Origin: Brevibacterium sp. CBA3109
GTDB taxonomy: Bacteria; Actinomycetota; Actinomycetes; Actinomycetales; Brevibacteriaceae
Assembly: GCF_040256645.1 (NCBI RefSeq)
Contig: NZ_CP158281.1
Span: 2,852,001-2,916,000 of the forward strand
Direction: 5' to 3'
DNA: 64,000 nt
Shown here: piece by piece, positions 54,033 to 62,857 of the stretch
Position numbering within the stretch: position 1 is the stretch's first letter
Layout of the letters: each line of letters starts with the position of its first letter
Notes under the pieces: generated by a model
The model's input: only the letters and a program-made list of their open reading frames with translations
Databases searched by the model: none
What the model was told of the DNA's origin: nothing
Translations under genes and position numbers: made by a program

Positions 54033-56189
54033 TCAGTGCTTACTGGGTTTGGCCAGGCGAGACGGCCACCATAGACGATCCCCGATCCACAGCGACAGGG
54101 CCGGCACCAACAGCGTCCGCACGATCAAGGCGTCGAGGAGGACACCCAGGGAGACGATGATCGACAGCTGGAGGAGGAACTGGATGGGAAGGACGAGGAG
54201 GGCCATGAAGGTCGCGGCGAGCACGATTCCTGCACTTGTGATCACTCCCCCAGTCACCGACAGCCCCCGAAGAGTGCCCTCCCTGGTTCCGTGCGTGATG
54301 GTTTCCTCGCGAACCCGAGTCATCAAGAAGATGTTGTAATCGATTCCCAACGCCACGAGGAAGACGAAGGCATAGAGCGGTACCGAAGGATCTGATTGCG
54401 GCTGTCCGATAAGTTCGAAGATGACAGCACTGACTCCCAAAGCCGTGCCGAAACTGACAACCGTCGTCGCCAACAACACCACTGGAGCGACCAAGGACCT
54501 CAGTAAGAGGGCGAGCATGATGGTGATGACCACAAGAACGATGGGGATGATCACCACTCTGTCTCGTGACGACGTATTGTTCGTATCGAGATCAACAGCT
54601 GTACTGCCACCAACCAGTGCCTGGGTAGAGGACAAATTGTCCCGCAGATCCTCGACGGTGCCTTCTGCTTCGAGTGAGTCGGCAGGAGCGGACAGCGTCA
54701 GGGAGAACATGATCTCGCCGCTGATTTCCGTCGGTTCTGCCGCCGGGGGGCCCGGTCGCGAGTTCGTGCTTGCCTGGCCATTGTCGTCAATAGGCGTCGT
54801 GCCAGACGAGGAGTCCTGGGCGACCAGAGCGAGGTTGTCGATACCGTCTGTCGACGAAATTGCCTCAGCGACCTCCTGACGTTCGTCACTGGGTGCAAGC
54901 ACATAGGCGGGATTACCCGAGCCGCCAGAGAAGTGACGATCGATGACCGCCTGGCCGTCGCGCGCCTGACTGTCACCGAGAACAAATTCGCTCTGAGGAA
55001 CCCCATTGGCATCGAGGAATGCCAAGCCCGCGCACCCGATGACAAGGACCACGGTGACCCCAGTGACAACTCGACGGGGTCCTTTGGCGACGAAACGACC
55101 CACCCTCGGCCAGAGCCCGGTGGCATCCGGACCGGTGAGCGCCGGGTGTTCAGTTCCGTATTTGGGTCCCCGCGGCCAGAACGCCACGCGCCCGAAAGCG
55201 GCGAGCAACGCGGGGAGGAAAGTCAACGTGGCGAGCACGGCACAAGCGATTCCCACGGCCGCAACCGGCCCCAGTGCAGAGTTGGATCCAAGGTCGGACA
55301 GGAGAAGGCACAAGAGCCCCACAATGACGGTTCCACCCGAAGCCAGAATAGGTTCGAGCACACCGCGCACCGCCTTCCAGGCAGCGAGGAAAGGGGTCGC
55401 ACTTTCCCGCAGCTCTTCTCGATAGCGGGCGATATAAAGCAGCGAATAGTCGGTGGCGGCACCGATGACCAGGATGAAGAGGATGCCTTGCACCTGCCCA
55501 TTGAGTGTCACGATCCCTTCACGAGCCAAGGCGACATTGATGAGCACCGCTGCGCAAAGAGCCGTGAGTGAGCTGATGAGCACAAGAATCGGCAACAGGG
55601 GTGATCGGTAGACGATGACGAGGATGACGAAGACGACGCCGAGAGCGACGAGGAGCAGGATTCCGTCGATCCCGCCGAAGGCCTCCTGCAGATCGGCTGT
55701 GAAACCTGCGGGACCACTGACCCAGAAATCGAGGTCAGAGAGCTCCTGCCCGGCTTCTTCCTCTAACTGGGTGACAACATCGCCGATCTCGGCGTCGGAG
55801 GGAATCGAAACGATCAGTTCCGCTGCCTCCTCGTCCTCTGAAGGGATGACCGGCGAGGACTGCGCACCAGGGATGACCTCGGTCGATCGATCAGCAAGAC
55901 GATCGAGTCCATCCCGGTCGGCGTCGGTGAGTCCCCCTGAGCGTTCGGCGACGATGATCGCGGGGATTGCGTCTGATCCGTTGAACTTCGCGATTTCATT
56001 CTGAACCTTCGTCGATTCTGCGCTCGAGGGCAAGAAAGACGATCTCTCATCGTTCGCGACTTCGTCAATCGATCCGAAGCTCATCCCACCAAACCCGAAA
56101 ACCGTCAACCAGACGAGAATGAGCACGGCAGGGACAAGGATGCGCACGACCCGGCTGGGATGATGCGCAGACTGGAGGGTTTCTTTCAT
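54033..56189 (-). CDS. MMPL-family RND-type exporter
   Basis: A 718-residue protein with the MMPL/SSD duplicated layout. The N-terminal anchor is followed by a large extracytoplasmic loop (~40-190), then five to six helices with VLVIVYRSPLLPILVLISSL and GAATDYSLLYIARYREELRE (the GxxxDYxxF/LL motif). A second loop leads to the C-terminal helices with IDYNIFLMTRVREETITHGT. It exports drugs or lipids using the proton gradient. Its promoter holds a site near-identical to that of the ABC exporter. Length and motifs are normal for actinobacterial drug exporters. Confidence 0.92.
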   Translation of the reverse strand: MKETLQSAHHPSRVVRILVPAVLILVWLTVFGFGGMSFGSIDEVANDERSSFLPSSAESTKVQNEIAKFNGSDAIPAIIVAERSGGLTDADRDGLDRLADRSTEVIPGAQSSPVIPSEDEEAAELIVSIPSDAEIGDVVTQLEEEAGQELSDLDFWVSGPAGFTADLQEAFGGIDGILLLVALGVVFVILVIVYRSPLLPILVLISSLTALCAAVLINVALAREGIVTLNGQVQGILFILVIGAATDYSLLYIARYREELRESATPFLAAWKAVRGVLEPILASGGTVIVGLLCLLLSDLGSNSALGPVAAVGIACAVLATLTFLPALLAAFGRVAFWPRGPKYGTEHPALTGPDATGLWPRVGRFVAKGPRRVVTGVTVVLVIGCAGLAFLDANGVPQSEFVLGDSQARDGQAVIDRHFSGGSGNPAYVLAPSDERQEVAEAISSTDGIDNLALVAQDSSSGTTPIDDNGQASTNSRPGPPAAEPTEISGEIMFSLTLSAPADSLEAEGTVEDLRDNLSSTQALVGGSTAVDLDTNNTSSRDRVVIIPIVLVVITIMLALLLRSLVAPVVLLATTVVSFGTALGVSAVIFELIGQPQSDPSVPLYAFVFLVALGIDYNIFLMTRVREETITHGTREGTLRGLSVTGGVITSAGIVLAATFMALLVLPIQFLLQLSIIVSLGVLLDALIVRTLLVPALSLWIGDRLWWPSRLAKPSKH

Positions 56190-56200
56190 CTGGCTAGTAT

Positions 56201-56216
56201 TTCACCTAGTGAACTT
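56201..56216. promoter_or_regulatory. Operator upstream of the MMPL exporter
   Basis: TTCACCTAGTGAACTT, with TTCAC and GTGAA arms, lies 12 bases upstream of the MMPL start codon. It differs in one base from TTCACCTGGTGAACTT in front of the ABC exporter at 51338-51353. Likely bound by the MarR regulator at 53.4 kb or by the decayed one at 51 kb. Confidence 0.72.
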
Positions 56217-56384
56217 AAATGCCAAGGGCTTGCGATCATAGAGAAATCACTCGGCAGCGGCAGCAGGTCGGAGCTCTGGGCCAATGGGGCAATGACTCTG
56301 ACATCGGTTCTGTGTTGATGCAGCAGAAGTGCCCTGAAACCTCTCAGTCTCAAAACCCATGGCATACACGAACGTCTGAAGCGA

Positions 56385-56786
56385 GCTGCACACGAACCAT
56401 CGTCGGAGCCACAATCGCCGCACCGACAGCGACCGTCGGGTTCCTCTCCGCCCCGGGGCGGCCTCTGCCACCGAGGAACCACTGGTCGCCTCAACCGACA
56501 CCTTCGGCTCACAGATCGACGGTCCGCTCATCAATCTCGGGGATCTGGTGAACCAAATCGGCTCCATCAACATCGGGCAGTTCCAGCAACTGCCGACGCA
56601 GTGCTCCCCCACCCGATGCGAACGACCCGACGTTTCAGATCGGCCTGTACGTCGACATCCGAGGACCACTCGATGTCAAGGACAAGCGTGCAAGAGCCCA
56701 TGCCGCCCCTCTCATGCAGCAGCACTCAACTGCGTCGACCGGCTGCCTGTCACCTCACTGAGGCTGTCAGAGGTTCTCACCGGGTG
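56385..56786 (+). pseudogene. Decayed secreted-protein gene
   Basis: Plus-strand fragments: a signal-peptide-like RTIVGATIAAPTATVGFLSA, then after a one-base shift ASATEEPLVASTDTFGSQID and GPLINLGDLVNQIGSINIGQ, then after another shift DPTFQIGLYVDIRGPLDVKD before a stop. The pattern (export signal, SAxA cleavage site, Gly/Asn-rich surface sequence) fits a secreted or wall-anchored protein, perhaps of the choice-of-anchor type found in Brevibacterium. At least two frameshifts and no full-length frame. Sequence from 56217 to 56384 and from 56787 to 56876 holds no gene I can support. Confidence 0.55.
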
Positions 56787-56876
56787 ACGACCGAATCGGC
56801 GGCGACTCCGGCGACCGCGATCACGCCTCGCTGAAAATGCCTGTCGTGCCCAGTCAGGCGAACGCGGCCACAGCGT

Positions 56877-56963
56877 TCACTGGGGAGCGCCGCTGAGCAT
56901 ACTGGCGACCAGGCCGAGCACGGCGACGACGGCCAAGACTATGATGAACACACGTTTGCGCAT
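56877..56963 (-). CDS. Possible 28-residue membrane peptide
   Basis: An ATG frame encoding a basic start and one hydrophobic helix (MRKRVFIIVLAVVAVLGLVA, ending in SGAPQ). AGGAG lies very close to the ATG. It could be a small membrane protein or simply chance; a longer frame extends upstream to 57107. It lies downstream of the M56 gene on the same strand. Confidence 0.35.
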   Translation of the reverse strand: MRKRVFIIVLAVVAVLGLVASMLSGAPQ

Positions 56964-57125
56964 ACTCCTGATTCTACTGTGGGGCGGCGGGGCAGTGTCC
57001 ACGCCTCGTCTCATCGGGCGACTGTCTCCAGCCTGCCGCGACACTTGCGCCTGATGTGTCCCTGCTTGATGGCTTCGCGCACCACGGAATGGAGACGGCC
57101 TGGTCACCAGCGAAGGAGACCGCTG

Positions 57126-58112
57126 TCAGGGCATGACGCAGCCGGTGACCAGCACCGTGGCATAGGAGTAGAACACCGAGGAGAAGACGGTCACGAAAGC
57201 GGCGAGCACACTGGCCAGTGCCACGACCGGCAGAACCCCGGACGTCATGCTGGCCGGTGAGACAAGCTGGCGGATCCGGTCAGGTCCGGCGATGTTGAGT
57301 GCGTAGGGCCCGCTGAGGCGATCGGTCACGCTCGAGGTCTGTCCGATCTTGAGCAGGGCGCTGGCCAAGGCGGGCGTTCCGGCGGTTTTGCGCGCACGGT
57401 CGTCGGCAGCGATCTCGAGATAGTGGGGAATGGACGCTGCCACTTCGGCGAACAGCGGAATGAACGACAGCGGTCGAACGAATGTGTCGACCACCGCCAT
57501 GATCCGATGATGCCCTTCGTCGACATGCGCCCTCTCATGTTCGAGTACGGCAGTGAGTTCGTTCTGCTCCAAGCTCGCCCACAGCCCCTGGGAGACGATC
57601 ACTCCGCCGTACTTCTGTGGCAGGGAGAAGGCGAAGGGAGCCTGACGGTCGATGATGCTCAGGGACCGACCGTCGATATCGGCGACCGCCGTGTCCTGGC
57701 GCAGACGCAGGGCAGCGGCAGAGTTCGCCTTCCTGCGCCGAGCCTGCTGGTACAGCCCCCAGACGGCAGAGACGAGGGAGAGCATCAGGGGGAAGAGGAG
57801 GAAGAGGACCACCGGGACCAGAGTATCGACCTGCGCGAGACCAGGGAACGGGCTGGCCGCGATCAGGCATCGCTGACAGACCTCGGCGAGGGGAACCGGC
57901 AGCACGTCGGGGCCCTTGAACAGTGAGGCGGCCATCAGGCTCAAAGCTGCCACGACCGCCCACCACATCAGAGGCACGGACAGGAGCCCGAACACAGCGA
58001 GGCGCGGGGCTCGCATGAGAACGGGCGCGGCCGTCCGCACGAGGAAGGGACCGATCCAGGCGACGAGGGCGAACAGTGCGGCCGCGCCCACGCCGATGGG
58101 CAGCAGACTCAT
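57126..58112 (-). CDS. M56-family (BlaR1-like) membrane metallopeptidase
   Basis: A 328-residue protein with N-terminal helices, a zinc-protease core with LEHERAHVDEGHHRIM (HExxH near residue 190-195) and the third ligand region YLEIAADDRARKTAG, and a last C-terminal helix. It lacks the penicillin-binding sensor domain of true BlaR1, so it must sense something else. It overlaps blaI (ATGA at 58109), the classic BlaI/M56 pair in which the protease inactivates the repressor. Signal and cleavage target are inferred. Confidence 0.88.
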   Translation of the reverse strand: MSLLPIGVGAAALFALVAWIGPFLVRTAAPVLMRAPRLAVFGLLSVPLMWWAVVAALSLMAASLFKGPDVLPVPLAEVCQRCLIAASPFPGLAQVDTLVPVVLFLLFPLMLSLVSAVWGLYQQARRRKANSAAALRLRQDTAVADIDGRSLSIIDRQAPFAFSLPQKYGGVIVSQGLWASLEQNELTAVLEHERAHVDEGHHRIMAVVDTFVRPLSFIPLFAEVAASIPHYLEIAADDRARKTAGTPALASALLKIGQTSSVTDRLSGPYALNIAGPDRIRQLVSPASMTSGVLPVVALASVLAAFVTVFSSVFYSYATVLVTGCVMP

Positions 58113-58498
58113 CCGCGCCCATCCTTGGAGTTGAGATAGCCGCGCAGGAGCTCGACGTCGGCGGCACCGATGCCTTCGACGAAGTGCAGGATCGAGGCCG
58201 CCCGGTCTCCCCCGTTGACCAGTGCCTTCTGCATGAGGGTGGCGGCATGCTCTTCGCGGCTGATGCTCGGGGTATGGAAGACCGATCGACCCTGACGTTC
58301 GCGTTGGACCAGGTGCTTGCGTTCGAGATTGGTCAGGACCGTCGCGATCGTCGTATAGGCGGGATCGGCATCCGATGCCTCGATGATCTGCCTGACCGTC
58401 AACGCACCCTCATCCCACAACAGGTCCATGACCTGCTGTTCGAGAGCGCCGAGGCGGATCGGCGATGAATTCTCGGTCGAGACCGACTCCGAAGTCAT
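58109..58498 (-). CDS. BlaI/MecI/CopY-family repressor
   Basis: A 129-residue winged-helix repressor: LGALEQQVMDLLWDEGALTV, PAYTTIATVLTNLERKHLVQ and the RERQGRSVFHTP wing are typical of BlaI/MecI. BlaI dimers bind TACTA/TAGTA-type palindromes; exactly such sites occur at 59105, 59122 and 61191. It is second in a minus-strand operon, five bases after the membrane protein gene and overlapping the M56 gene. It probably represses this operon and both DsbA modules. Confidence 0.92.
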   Translation of the reverse strand: MTSESVSTENSSPIRLGALEQQVMDLLWDEGALTVRQIIEASDADPAYTTIATVLTNLERKHLVQRERQGRSVFHTPSISREEHAATLMQKALVNGGDRAASILHFVEGIGAADVELLRGYLNSKDGRG

Positions 58499-58503
58499 GG
58501 CAG

Positions 58504-59067
58504 TCAGATCCTTTCGCGAGTGGGCACCGGGCAGGAGAGCTGCCCCTTGAGACGGACGACCACTGCGACCAGCAGCAGGACGACCGAGAACACCGCCAGC
58601 ACGGGCTGCAGCGGCGCGAAGTACGTGAGAGCCCCAGTGTAACCGAGCACGGCGAGCGCGATCTTATTGCACACCGGACACCCCACGGCGAACCACCCGA
58701 GCATCCCGCCCACGGTGCCGAAGGCACCCCCGCGGCGTTCGGAACTGTCATCGGAGCGCTCAGCGCCGACCGCCTCGGCGGCCTCATCGGCAACGCCCTT
58801 GACCCCACGCGAACTCCTCACCTCAGCGCCGGGCTCGCGGACATAGGTGGCGATGAGCAGGCCCAGGAGGATCGACATGAGAATCCAGACCGGGTAGTCC
58901 CACCACTCGGCAGAGATGTCTCTGGAGAAGAAGGAGTTGGGGATGAGCACCGTGGACAATCCGATGATGACCGCACAAGCACCGGCGGCCGCGATGGCGA
59001 TGACGATGCGGCGGATGCCCCACATCCGAAGCGACCGGACCGCCTCGGCGGGATAGGAGAACAGCAC
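58504..59067 (-). CDS. Membrane protein with GCPVCNK motif
   Basis: A 187-residue protein with two N-terminal helices (RIVIAIAAAGACAVIIGLST and YPVWILMSILLGLLIATYV), an acidic loop, and two C-terminal helices separated by a short turn. Just before the third helix is WFAVGCPVCNKIAL, a CxxC pair facing the membrane border. GTG at 59067 follows AAGGGA. It is the first gene of the blaI-M56 operon and sits beside DsbA-like genes, so a role in moving reducing or oxidising equivalents is plausible. No named family recognised. Confidence 0.7.
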   Translation of the reverse strand: MLFSYPAEAVRSLRMWGIRRIVIAIAAAGACAVIIGLSTVLIPNSFFSRDISAEWWDYPVWILMSILLGLLIATYVREPGAEVRSSRGVKGVADEAAEAVGAERSDDSSERRGGAFGTVGGMLGWFAVGCPVCNKIALAVLGYTGALTYFAPLQPVLAVFSVVLLLVAVVVRLKGQLSCPVPTRERI

Positions 59068-59104
59068 GGGCGTCCCTTCGTTGCGCGGCTTCGGACAGAG
59101 TGTC

Positions 59105-59121
59105 TACTATGGGCGTTAGTA
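59105..59121. promoter_or_regulatory. BlaI-type operator O1
   Basis: TACTA-TGGGCGT-TAGTA, the same 5-7-5 spacing as O2 and O3. It lies 38 bases from the GTG of the GCPVCNK gene and directly abuts O2, in the divergent gap between the blaI operon and the first DsbA gene. Confidence 0.8.
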
Positions 59122-59138
59122 TACTATGCCAGATAGTA
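59122..59138. promoter_or_regulatory. BlaI-type operator O2
   Basis: TACTA-TGCCAGA-TAGTA, head to tail with O1 and 73 bases upstream of the first DsbA start. Tandem sites suggest cooperative binding and control of both divergent operons. Confidence 0.82.
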
Positions 59139-59211
59139 AAGTTCTATGGTGCGTTCCCTCGAGCGCATGCCGATCCGACTTTCCCACCCTCTCCTCTTCA
59201 AGGAGGCTCCC

Positions 59212-59955
59212 GTGCTCCGTTCCACTCGCGGCCCCATGGTCTGGCTTGTGCCCCTAGCCGTCATCATCCTCGCTGCGGTACTCATCGGTGTGATCATCGC
59301 CAACCAAGGCCCCTCTGACGACAGTGCCGACGCCGAGCATTCTGACTCGCAGAGCGAATCGGGATCCGGCGGCGAGTCCGGGTCCGGCGGCGAAGAGATC
59401 GATCTGTCCTTCGTCGAACACAGGGTCGAAGACGACAGTCGCGCGCTCGGCGATGTCGATGCGCCGGTGACTCTGGTGATGTTCTCCGACTACCAGTGCC
59501 CCTACTGCGCGACCTGGAACGAGGAGACGCTGCCGACCATGATGGACTATGTGGACAAAGGTGATCTGCGGATCGAGATGCGCGACCTCGCCATCTTCGG
59601 TGAGGAGTCCGAGAGGGCGGCCCGAGCAGCCTATGCCGCCGGCCTCCAGGGCAAGTACTGGGCGTTCCACAACGCCATGTTCGACGGCGGCGAGCATCCC
59701 CCGTCATCCGAACTCGACGACGACTCACTGGTGGCAGAGGCCAAGGGCCTCGGGCTCGATCCGGCACAATTCAAGGCAGACATGAATTCGGTTCAGGCCC
59801 ACGATGAGTTCGAGGCCATCGCCCAAGAAGGCCAGTCTCTGGGCGTGGCCAGCACACCGACGTTCGTCATCGGCGGCAAACCCCTCGTGGGTGCGCAGCC
59901 GACCAAGGAATTCGTCGGCGCCGTCGACGGCGCCCTCACCGAGGCGCAAGGCTGA
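59212..59955 (+). CDS. Membrane-anchored DsbA-family thiol-disulfide oxidoreductase (1)
   Basis: A 247-residue protein with a basic N-terminus, one membrane helix (MVWLVPLAVIILAAVLIGVI), an acidic Ser/Gly linker, and a thioredoxin/DsbA domain with active site FSDYQCPYCATW (Cys 96 and 99) and cis-Pro region GVASTPTFVIGGKPLVGAQP. It acts outside the membrane in disulfide formation or isomerisation. GTG at 59212 is chosen for AAGGAGG six bases upstream. It is followed seven bases later by a lipoprotein gene. A paralog lies at 61.2 kb. Confidence 0.9.
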   Translation: MLRSTRGPMVWLVPLAVIILAAVLIGVIIANQGPSDDSADAEHSDSQSESGSGGESGSGGEEIDLSFVEHRVEDDSRALGDVDAPVTLVMFSDYQCPYCATWNEETLPTMMDYVDKGDLRIEMRDLAIFGEESERAARAAYAAGLQGKYWAFHNAMFDGGEHPPSSELDDDSLVAEAKGLGLDPAQFKADMNSVQAHDEFEAIAQEGQSLGVASTPTFVIGGKPLVGAQPTKEFVGAVDGALTEAQG

Positions 59956-59961
59956 GCACGC

Positions 59962-61155
59962 GTGAGACCACGGTCGGCCGCCTCGGCGGTCCTGCCTCTC
60001 AGCCTCGCACTCACCCTTGGGCTGGGCGCCTGCTCTGGGCTCGGCTCGGACTCCTCGTCGTCAGAGCCGAGCTCTGTGGGAGAACAGGCCCCAAGCGTCG
60101 ATTCTGGTGAGCCGGACAGCGATTCCGCGGCGGCACCCACCGTCGACCCCAGCTGGGACGCGCCGGCGCAGGAGGAGGACGGGATCTTCCTGTCGATGCA
60201 CGAGAACGATGGCAGCCTCGACCATCGCGCCGTCGATTCGACGGGTCAGATCCTGTGGACCACGCAGCGTCCGCGAGCCTGTTCCACCTACCTTGTCACC
60301 ACCACCCGCGACGGCCCCATCGCAGTCCTCATGGATCAGGACTCCCCTACCGGCGACTCGCTGACACCCACCGCGAGCGGCTATGACCTCACGACCGGAG
60401 AGACACTGTGGGGGCCCGTGGAGACGCCTGGGCCACTACTGGGCAACGGCCTCGTCTTCGCGGGAGCGCCGAAGGATTTCATCGGAACCGGCGGCCCGCG
60501 CACCGCACTCGACCCGTCTACCGGAGACGTGGTCGCCGCCGAAGGTGAGGGCGAGTCCTCCCGGGTGATCGCACTGTTCGGTGAGCACCTGGTGCGCAGT
60601 CAGGGCAGCGACATCCTCGGGGAGGATCTCGATGGCCGCAGACTCTGGACCCGGGCAGCCGAGGACTTCGGCATGTCCGCATCCGAGGCCCGGGAGGTTC
60701 CCTGGGAGTTGATCGGTGACTCTCATGCGCTGCTGGGCGAGGCGGGGAGTCAGGCGCGAACCCTGATCGACCTGCGCTCGGGGGCCACCGTCGATGCCGA
60801 GATCGCTGAGGCTTGGTTCGACTCATCGAGTGACACCCTGGTTTCGGTCGGGTCCCATCTGCGCGGACTCGACGCTGATGGGACGCAACGTTGGAGCACA
60901 CCCCTACCCGAGAACGCTGAGGTCGCAGCCGTGGGCGCAGGCCTCATCGCCTTCGACTCCGAGAGCGGGCGCGACTCCGATCACGCAGAGTCCTCGCCTA
61001 CAGCCAGATCCGCTCGCGACGGAAGTGCGATCGAGGGCGAGACTCCCCTGCTCATGACGATCGCCCGGCTCGGAGCACCTCACCTCATCTCCGAATCCGG
61101 TGCCGCGCTCATCGGCGACCCACAGACACCGCTGCTGGTCACGAGTCAGGGCTGA
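59962..61155 (+). CDS. Lipoprotein with PQQ-like propeller features (1)
   Basis: A 397-residue exported lipoprotein: signal peptide with lipobox LTLGLGACSGLG, then a Ser/Asp-rich linker and a repeat-like body with TGQILWTTQRPRACSTYL, YDLTTGETLWGPVETPG and DLDGRRLWTRAA. The recurring D-x-x-G-x-x-L-W pattern resembles PQQ/beta-propeller blades. It is paralogous to the lipoprotein at 62.9 kb (RACSTYL against TGCTGFT; GETLWGPVETPG against GEQRWGPTEVPG). It is probably a partner or substrate of the adjacent DsbA protein; function unknown. Confidence 0.75.
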   Translation: MRPRSAASAVLPLSLALTLGLGACSGLGSDSSSSEPSSVGEQAPSVDSGEPDSDSAAAPTVDPSWDAPAQEEDGIFLSMHENDGSLDHRAVDSTGQILWTTQRPRACSTYLVTTTRDGPIAVLMDQDSPTGDSLTPTASGYDLTTGETLWGPVETPGPLLGNGLVFAGAPKDFIGTGGPRTALDPSTGDVVAAEGEGESSRVIALFGEHLVRSQGSDILGEDLDGRRLWTRAAEDFGMSASEAREVPWELIGDSHALLGEAGSQARTLIDLRSGATVDAEIAEAWFDSSSDTLVSVGSHLRGLDADGTQRWSTPLPENAEVAAVGAGLIAFDSESGRDSDHAESSPTARSARDGSAIEGETPLLMTIARLGAPHLISESGAALIGDPQTPLLVTSQG

Positions 61156-61190
61156 ATGTTGGCACCACGGGAGTGCCATGACCTACACTT

Positions 61191-61207
61191 TACTAAGCTG
61201 CATAGTA
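61191..61207. promoter_or_regulatory. BlaI-type operator O3
   Basis: TACTA-AGCTGCA-TAGTA lies 17 bases upstream of the second DsbA start, matching O1 and O2 exactly in arms and spacing. It places the second module in the same predicted regulon. Confidence 0.82.
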
Positions 61208-61223
61208 ATTCAGGAGTGGTGAT

Positions 61224-61967
61224 ATGCCCAGACACGAAGCGGTCAGGCCCCAATACCGATGGTGGATACCCCTCACGGTCGTCGCCGCGGCCCTGGCGCT
61301 CGTGCTCATGATCCTCTTCGTAGATCGCGGGCAGAACGATGACTCTGCTCGGAACACCGACGGCGGGCAGCAAGAGCCGGATGTCGTCGTCACCGAGGTC
61401 GAAGATCCCGAGCAGAAGGATCTCAGCGACTTCGACAGCGACGATGAGGATCCCTTGGCCGACGGTCCGGTGGATGCCCCAGTCACGCTCGTCGTCTTCT
61501 CCGACTACCAGTGCCCCTACTGTGCGGCCTGGTCTCAGGACACTCTGCCGACGATGCTCGACTACGTCGACTCCGGTGATCTGCGCATCGAATGGCGTGA
61601 GGTCAACGTCTTCGGCCGCGCCTCCGAACAGGCGGCCAAGGCAGCCTATGCGGCCGCCCTGCAGGACAAGCACTGGGAGTTCCACGAGAAGCTGTTCGCC
61701 GGGGGCAAACCACGCGCACCGGAGGACCTCTCCCCCGAAGCTCTGACATCCGCGGCTGCCGACATCGGACTCGACATGGATCAGTTCGAGGCAGACATGA
61801 ACTCACCAAAGACCGCCGAGGCTGTCGACGAGAACGCAGCAATGGGCACCGAACTCGGTGCCTTCTCGACTCCGACGTTCATCCTCGACGGACAGCCCTA
61901 CGTCGGCGCCCAACCCACCAGCGTCTTCGTCGACGCCATCGAACAGAACCTGGAAGGGCAGAACTGA
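61224..61967 (+). CDS. Membrane-anchored DsbA-family thiol-disulfide oxidoreductase (2)
   Basis: A 247-residue paralog of the protein at 59.2 kb: one N-terminal helix (RWWIPLTVVAAALALVLMIL), an acidic linker, and a DsbA domain with FSDYQCPYCAAWSQ (Cys 97 and 100) and the cis-Pro segment GAFSTPTFILDGQPYVGAQP. GAGTGGTGAT gives a moderate ribosome site. Its stop overlaps the start of the CcdA-like gene by one base, so it is directly coupled to a membrane electron carrier. Confidence 0.9.
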   Translation: MPRHEAVRPQYRWWIPLTVVAAALALVLMILFVDRGQNDDSARNTDGGQQEPDVVVTEVEDPEQKDLSDFDSDDEDPLADGPVDAPVTLVVFSDYQCPYCAAWSQDTLPTMLDYVDSGDLRIEWREVNVFGRASEQAAKAAYAAALQDKHWEFHEKLFAGGKPRAPEDLSPEALTSAAADIGLDMDQFEADMNSPKTAEAVDENAAMGTELGAFSTPTFILDGQPYVGAQPTSVFVDAIEQNLEGQN

Positions 61968-62857
61968 TGGACATCGGATTGCTCAGCGCCTTCATCGGCG
62001 GAGTCCTCGCACTGCTCAGCCCCTGCGCGGCACTGCTGCTGCCGGCCTTCTTCGGCTCCACGGTAGGGGTCGGGTCACGACTGCTCCTGCACGGTGGAAT
62101 CTTCTACGTGGGCATGCTGCTCGTCCTCATTCCCCTGGGCATGGGAGCAGGAACCCTGGGTGCGATCTTCACCGCCTATCGCGGCACGATCGTCCTCGTC
62201 GCCTCGGTGATCCTCATCATCCTCGGCATCGTCCAGTTCTGCGGTGTCGGATTCGACCCCGCAAGGGTTCTGCCTGGTGCCGACGCCATGAGGTCCAAGT
62301 CCGCAATGGCGACGGGAGGCACGAAGACGTTCCTCCTCGGCGCCACGAGCGGGATCGCCGGTGTCTGCTCCGGGCCGATCCTCGGCGCAGTCCTCACCCT
62401 GGCATCGACGAAAGGCAGCGTATTCCTCGGCGGCGTGATGCTGGCGGTCTACGGAGCCGGCATGGTCGTTCCACTGTTCATCATCGCAGCCCTGTGGTCG
62501 CGGATGGGACCGCGAGCCCGCGCGCTCATGCGCGGGGGCTCTCTCACACTGTTCGGTCGCAGGCTGCCCGTCGTCTCGATGATCACCGGAGCGCTGATGG
62601 TCCTCATCGGCATCGTGTTCTGGATGACGAACGGCCTTGTCTCGGCACCGTCCCTGGTCTCGACGTCCACCCTTGCCCAGATTCAGGAATGGGCGGGAAC
62701 GTGGACCTCGACCACGCTCGACATCCTCGTCGTCTGCCTGTTGGCGGTCATCGCGATCATCCTGTGGTTCCGTCATGAACGCCGCCGCAACAGGAACGAA
62801 CGCGGTGAGAACGAACACGGCGGGAACGAACGCAGCGGGAACGAGTCGAGGCACTGA
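61967..62857 (+). CDS. CcdA/DsbD-type membrane thiol electron carrier
   Basis: A 296-residue protein with six to seven helices of the CcdA/DsbD transmembrane family. It has the paired membrane cysteines in LALLSPCAALLLPAFFGS and GIAGVCSGPILGAVLTLAS. It passes electrons across the membrane to extracytoplasmic thiol proteins, here probably the preceding DsbA-like protein. A hydrophilic C-terminal tail has an imperfect repeat (NERGENEHGGNERSGNES). It overlaps both neighbours by one base. Confidence 0.9.
   Translation: MDIGLLSAFIGGVLALLSPCAALLLPAFFGSTVGVGSRLLLHGGIFYVGMLLVLIPLGMGAGTLGAIFTAYRGTIVLVASVILIILGIVQFCGVGFDPARVLPGADAMRSKSAMATGGTKTFLLGATSGIAGVCSGPILGAVLTLASTKGSVFLGGVMLAVYGAGMVVPLFIIAALWSRMGPRARALMRGGSLTLFGRRLPVVSMITGALMVLIGIVFWMTNGLVSAPSLVSTSTLAQIQEWAGTWTSTTLDILVVCLLAVIAIILWFRHERRRNRNERGENEHGGNERSGNESRH

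Noticed and set aside
57126..58498. Beta-lactam resistance sensor-repressor pair
   Set aside because: The M56 protein has no penicillin-binding sensor domain and no beta-lactamase or PBP gene lies nearby.
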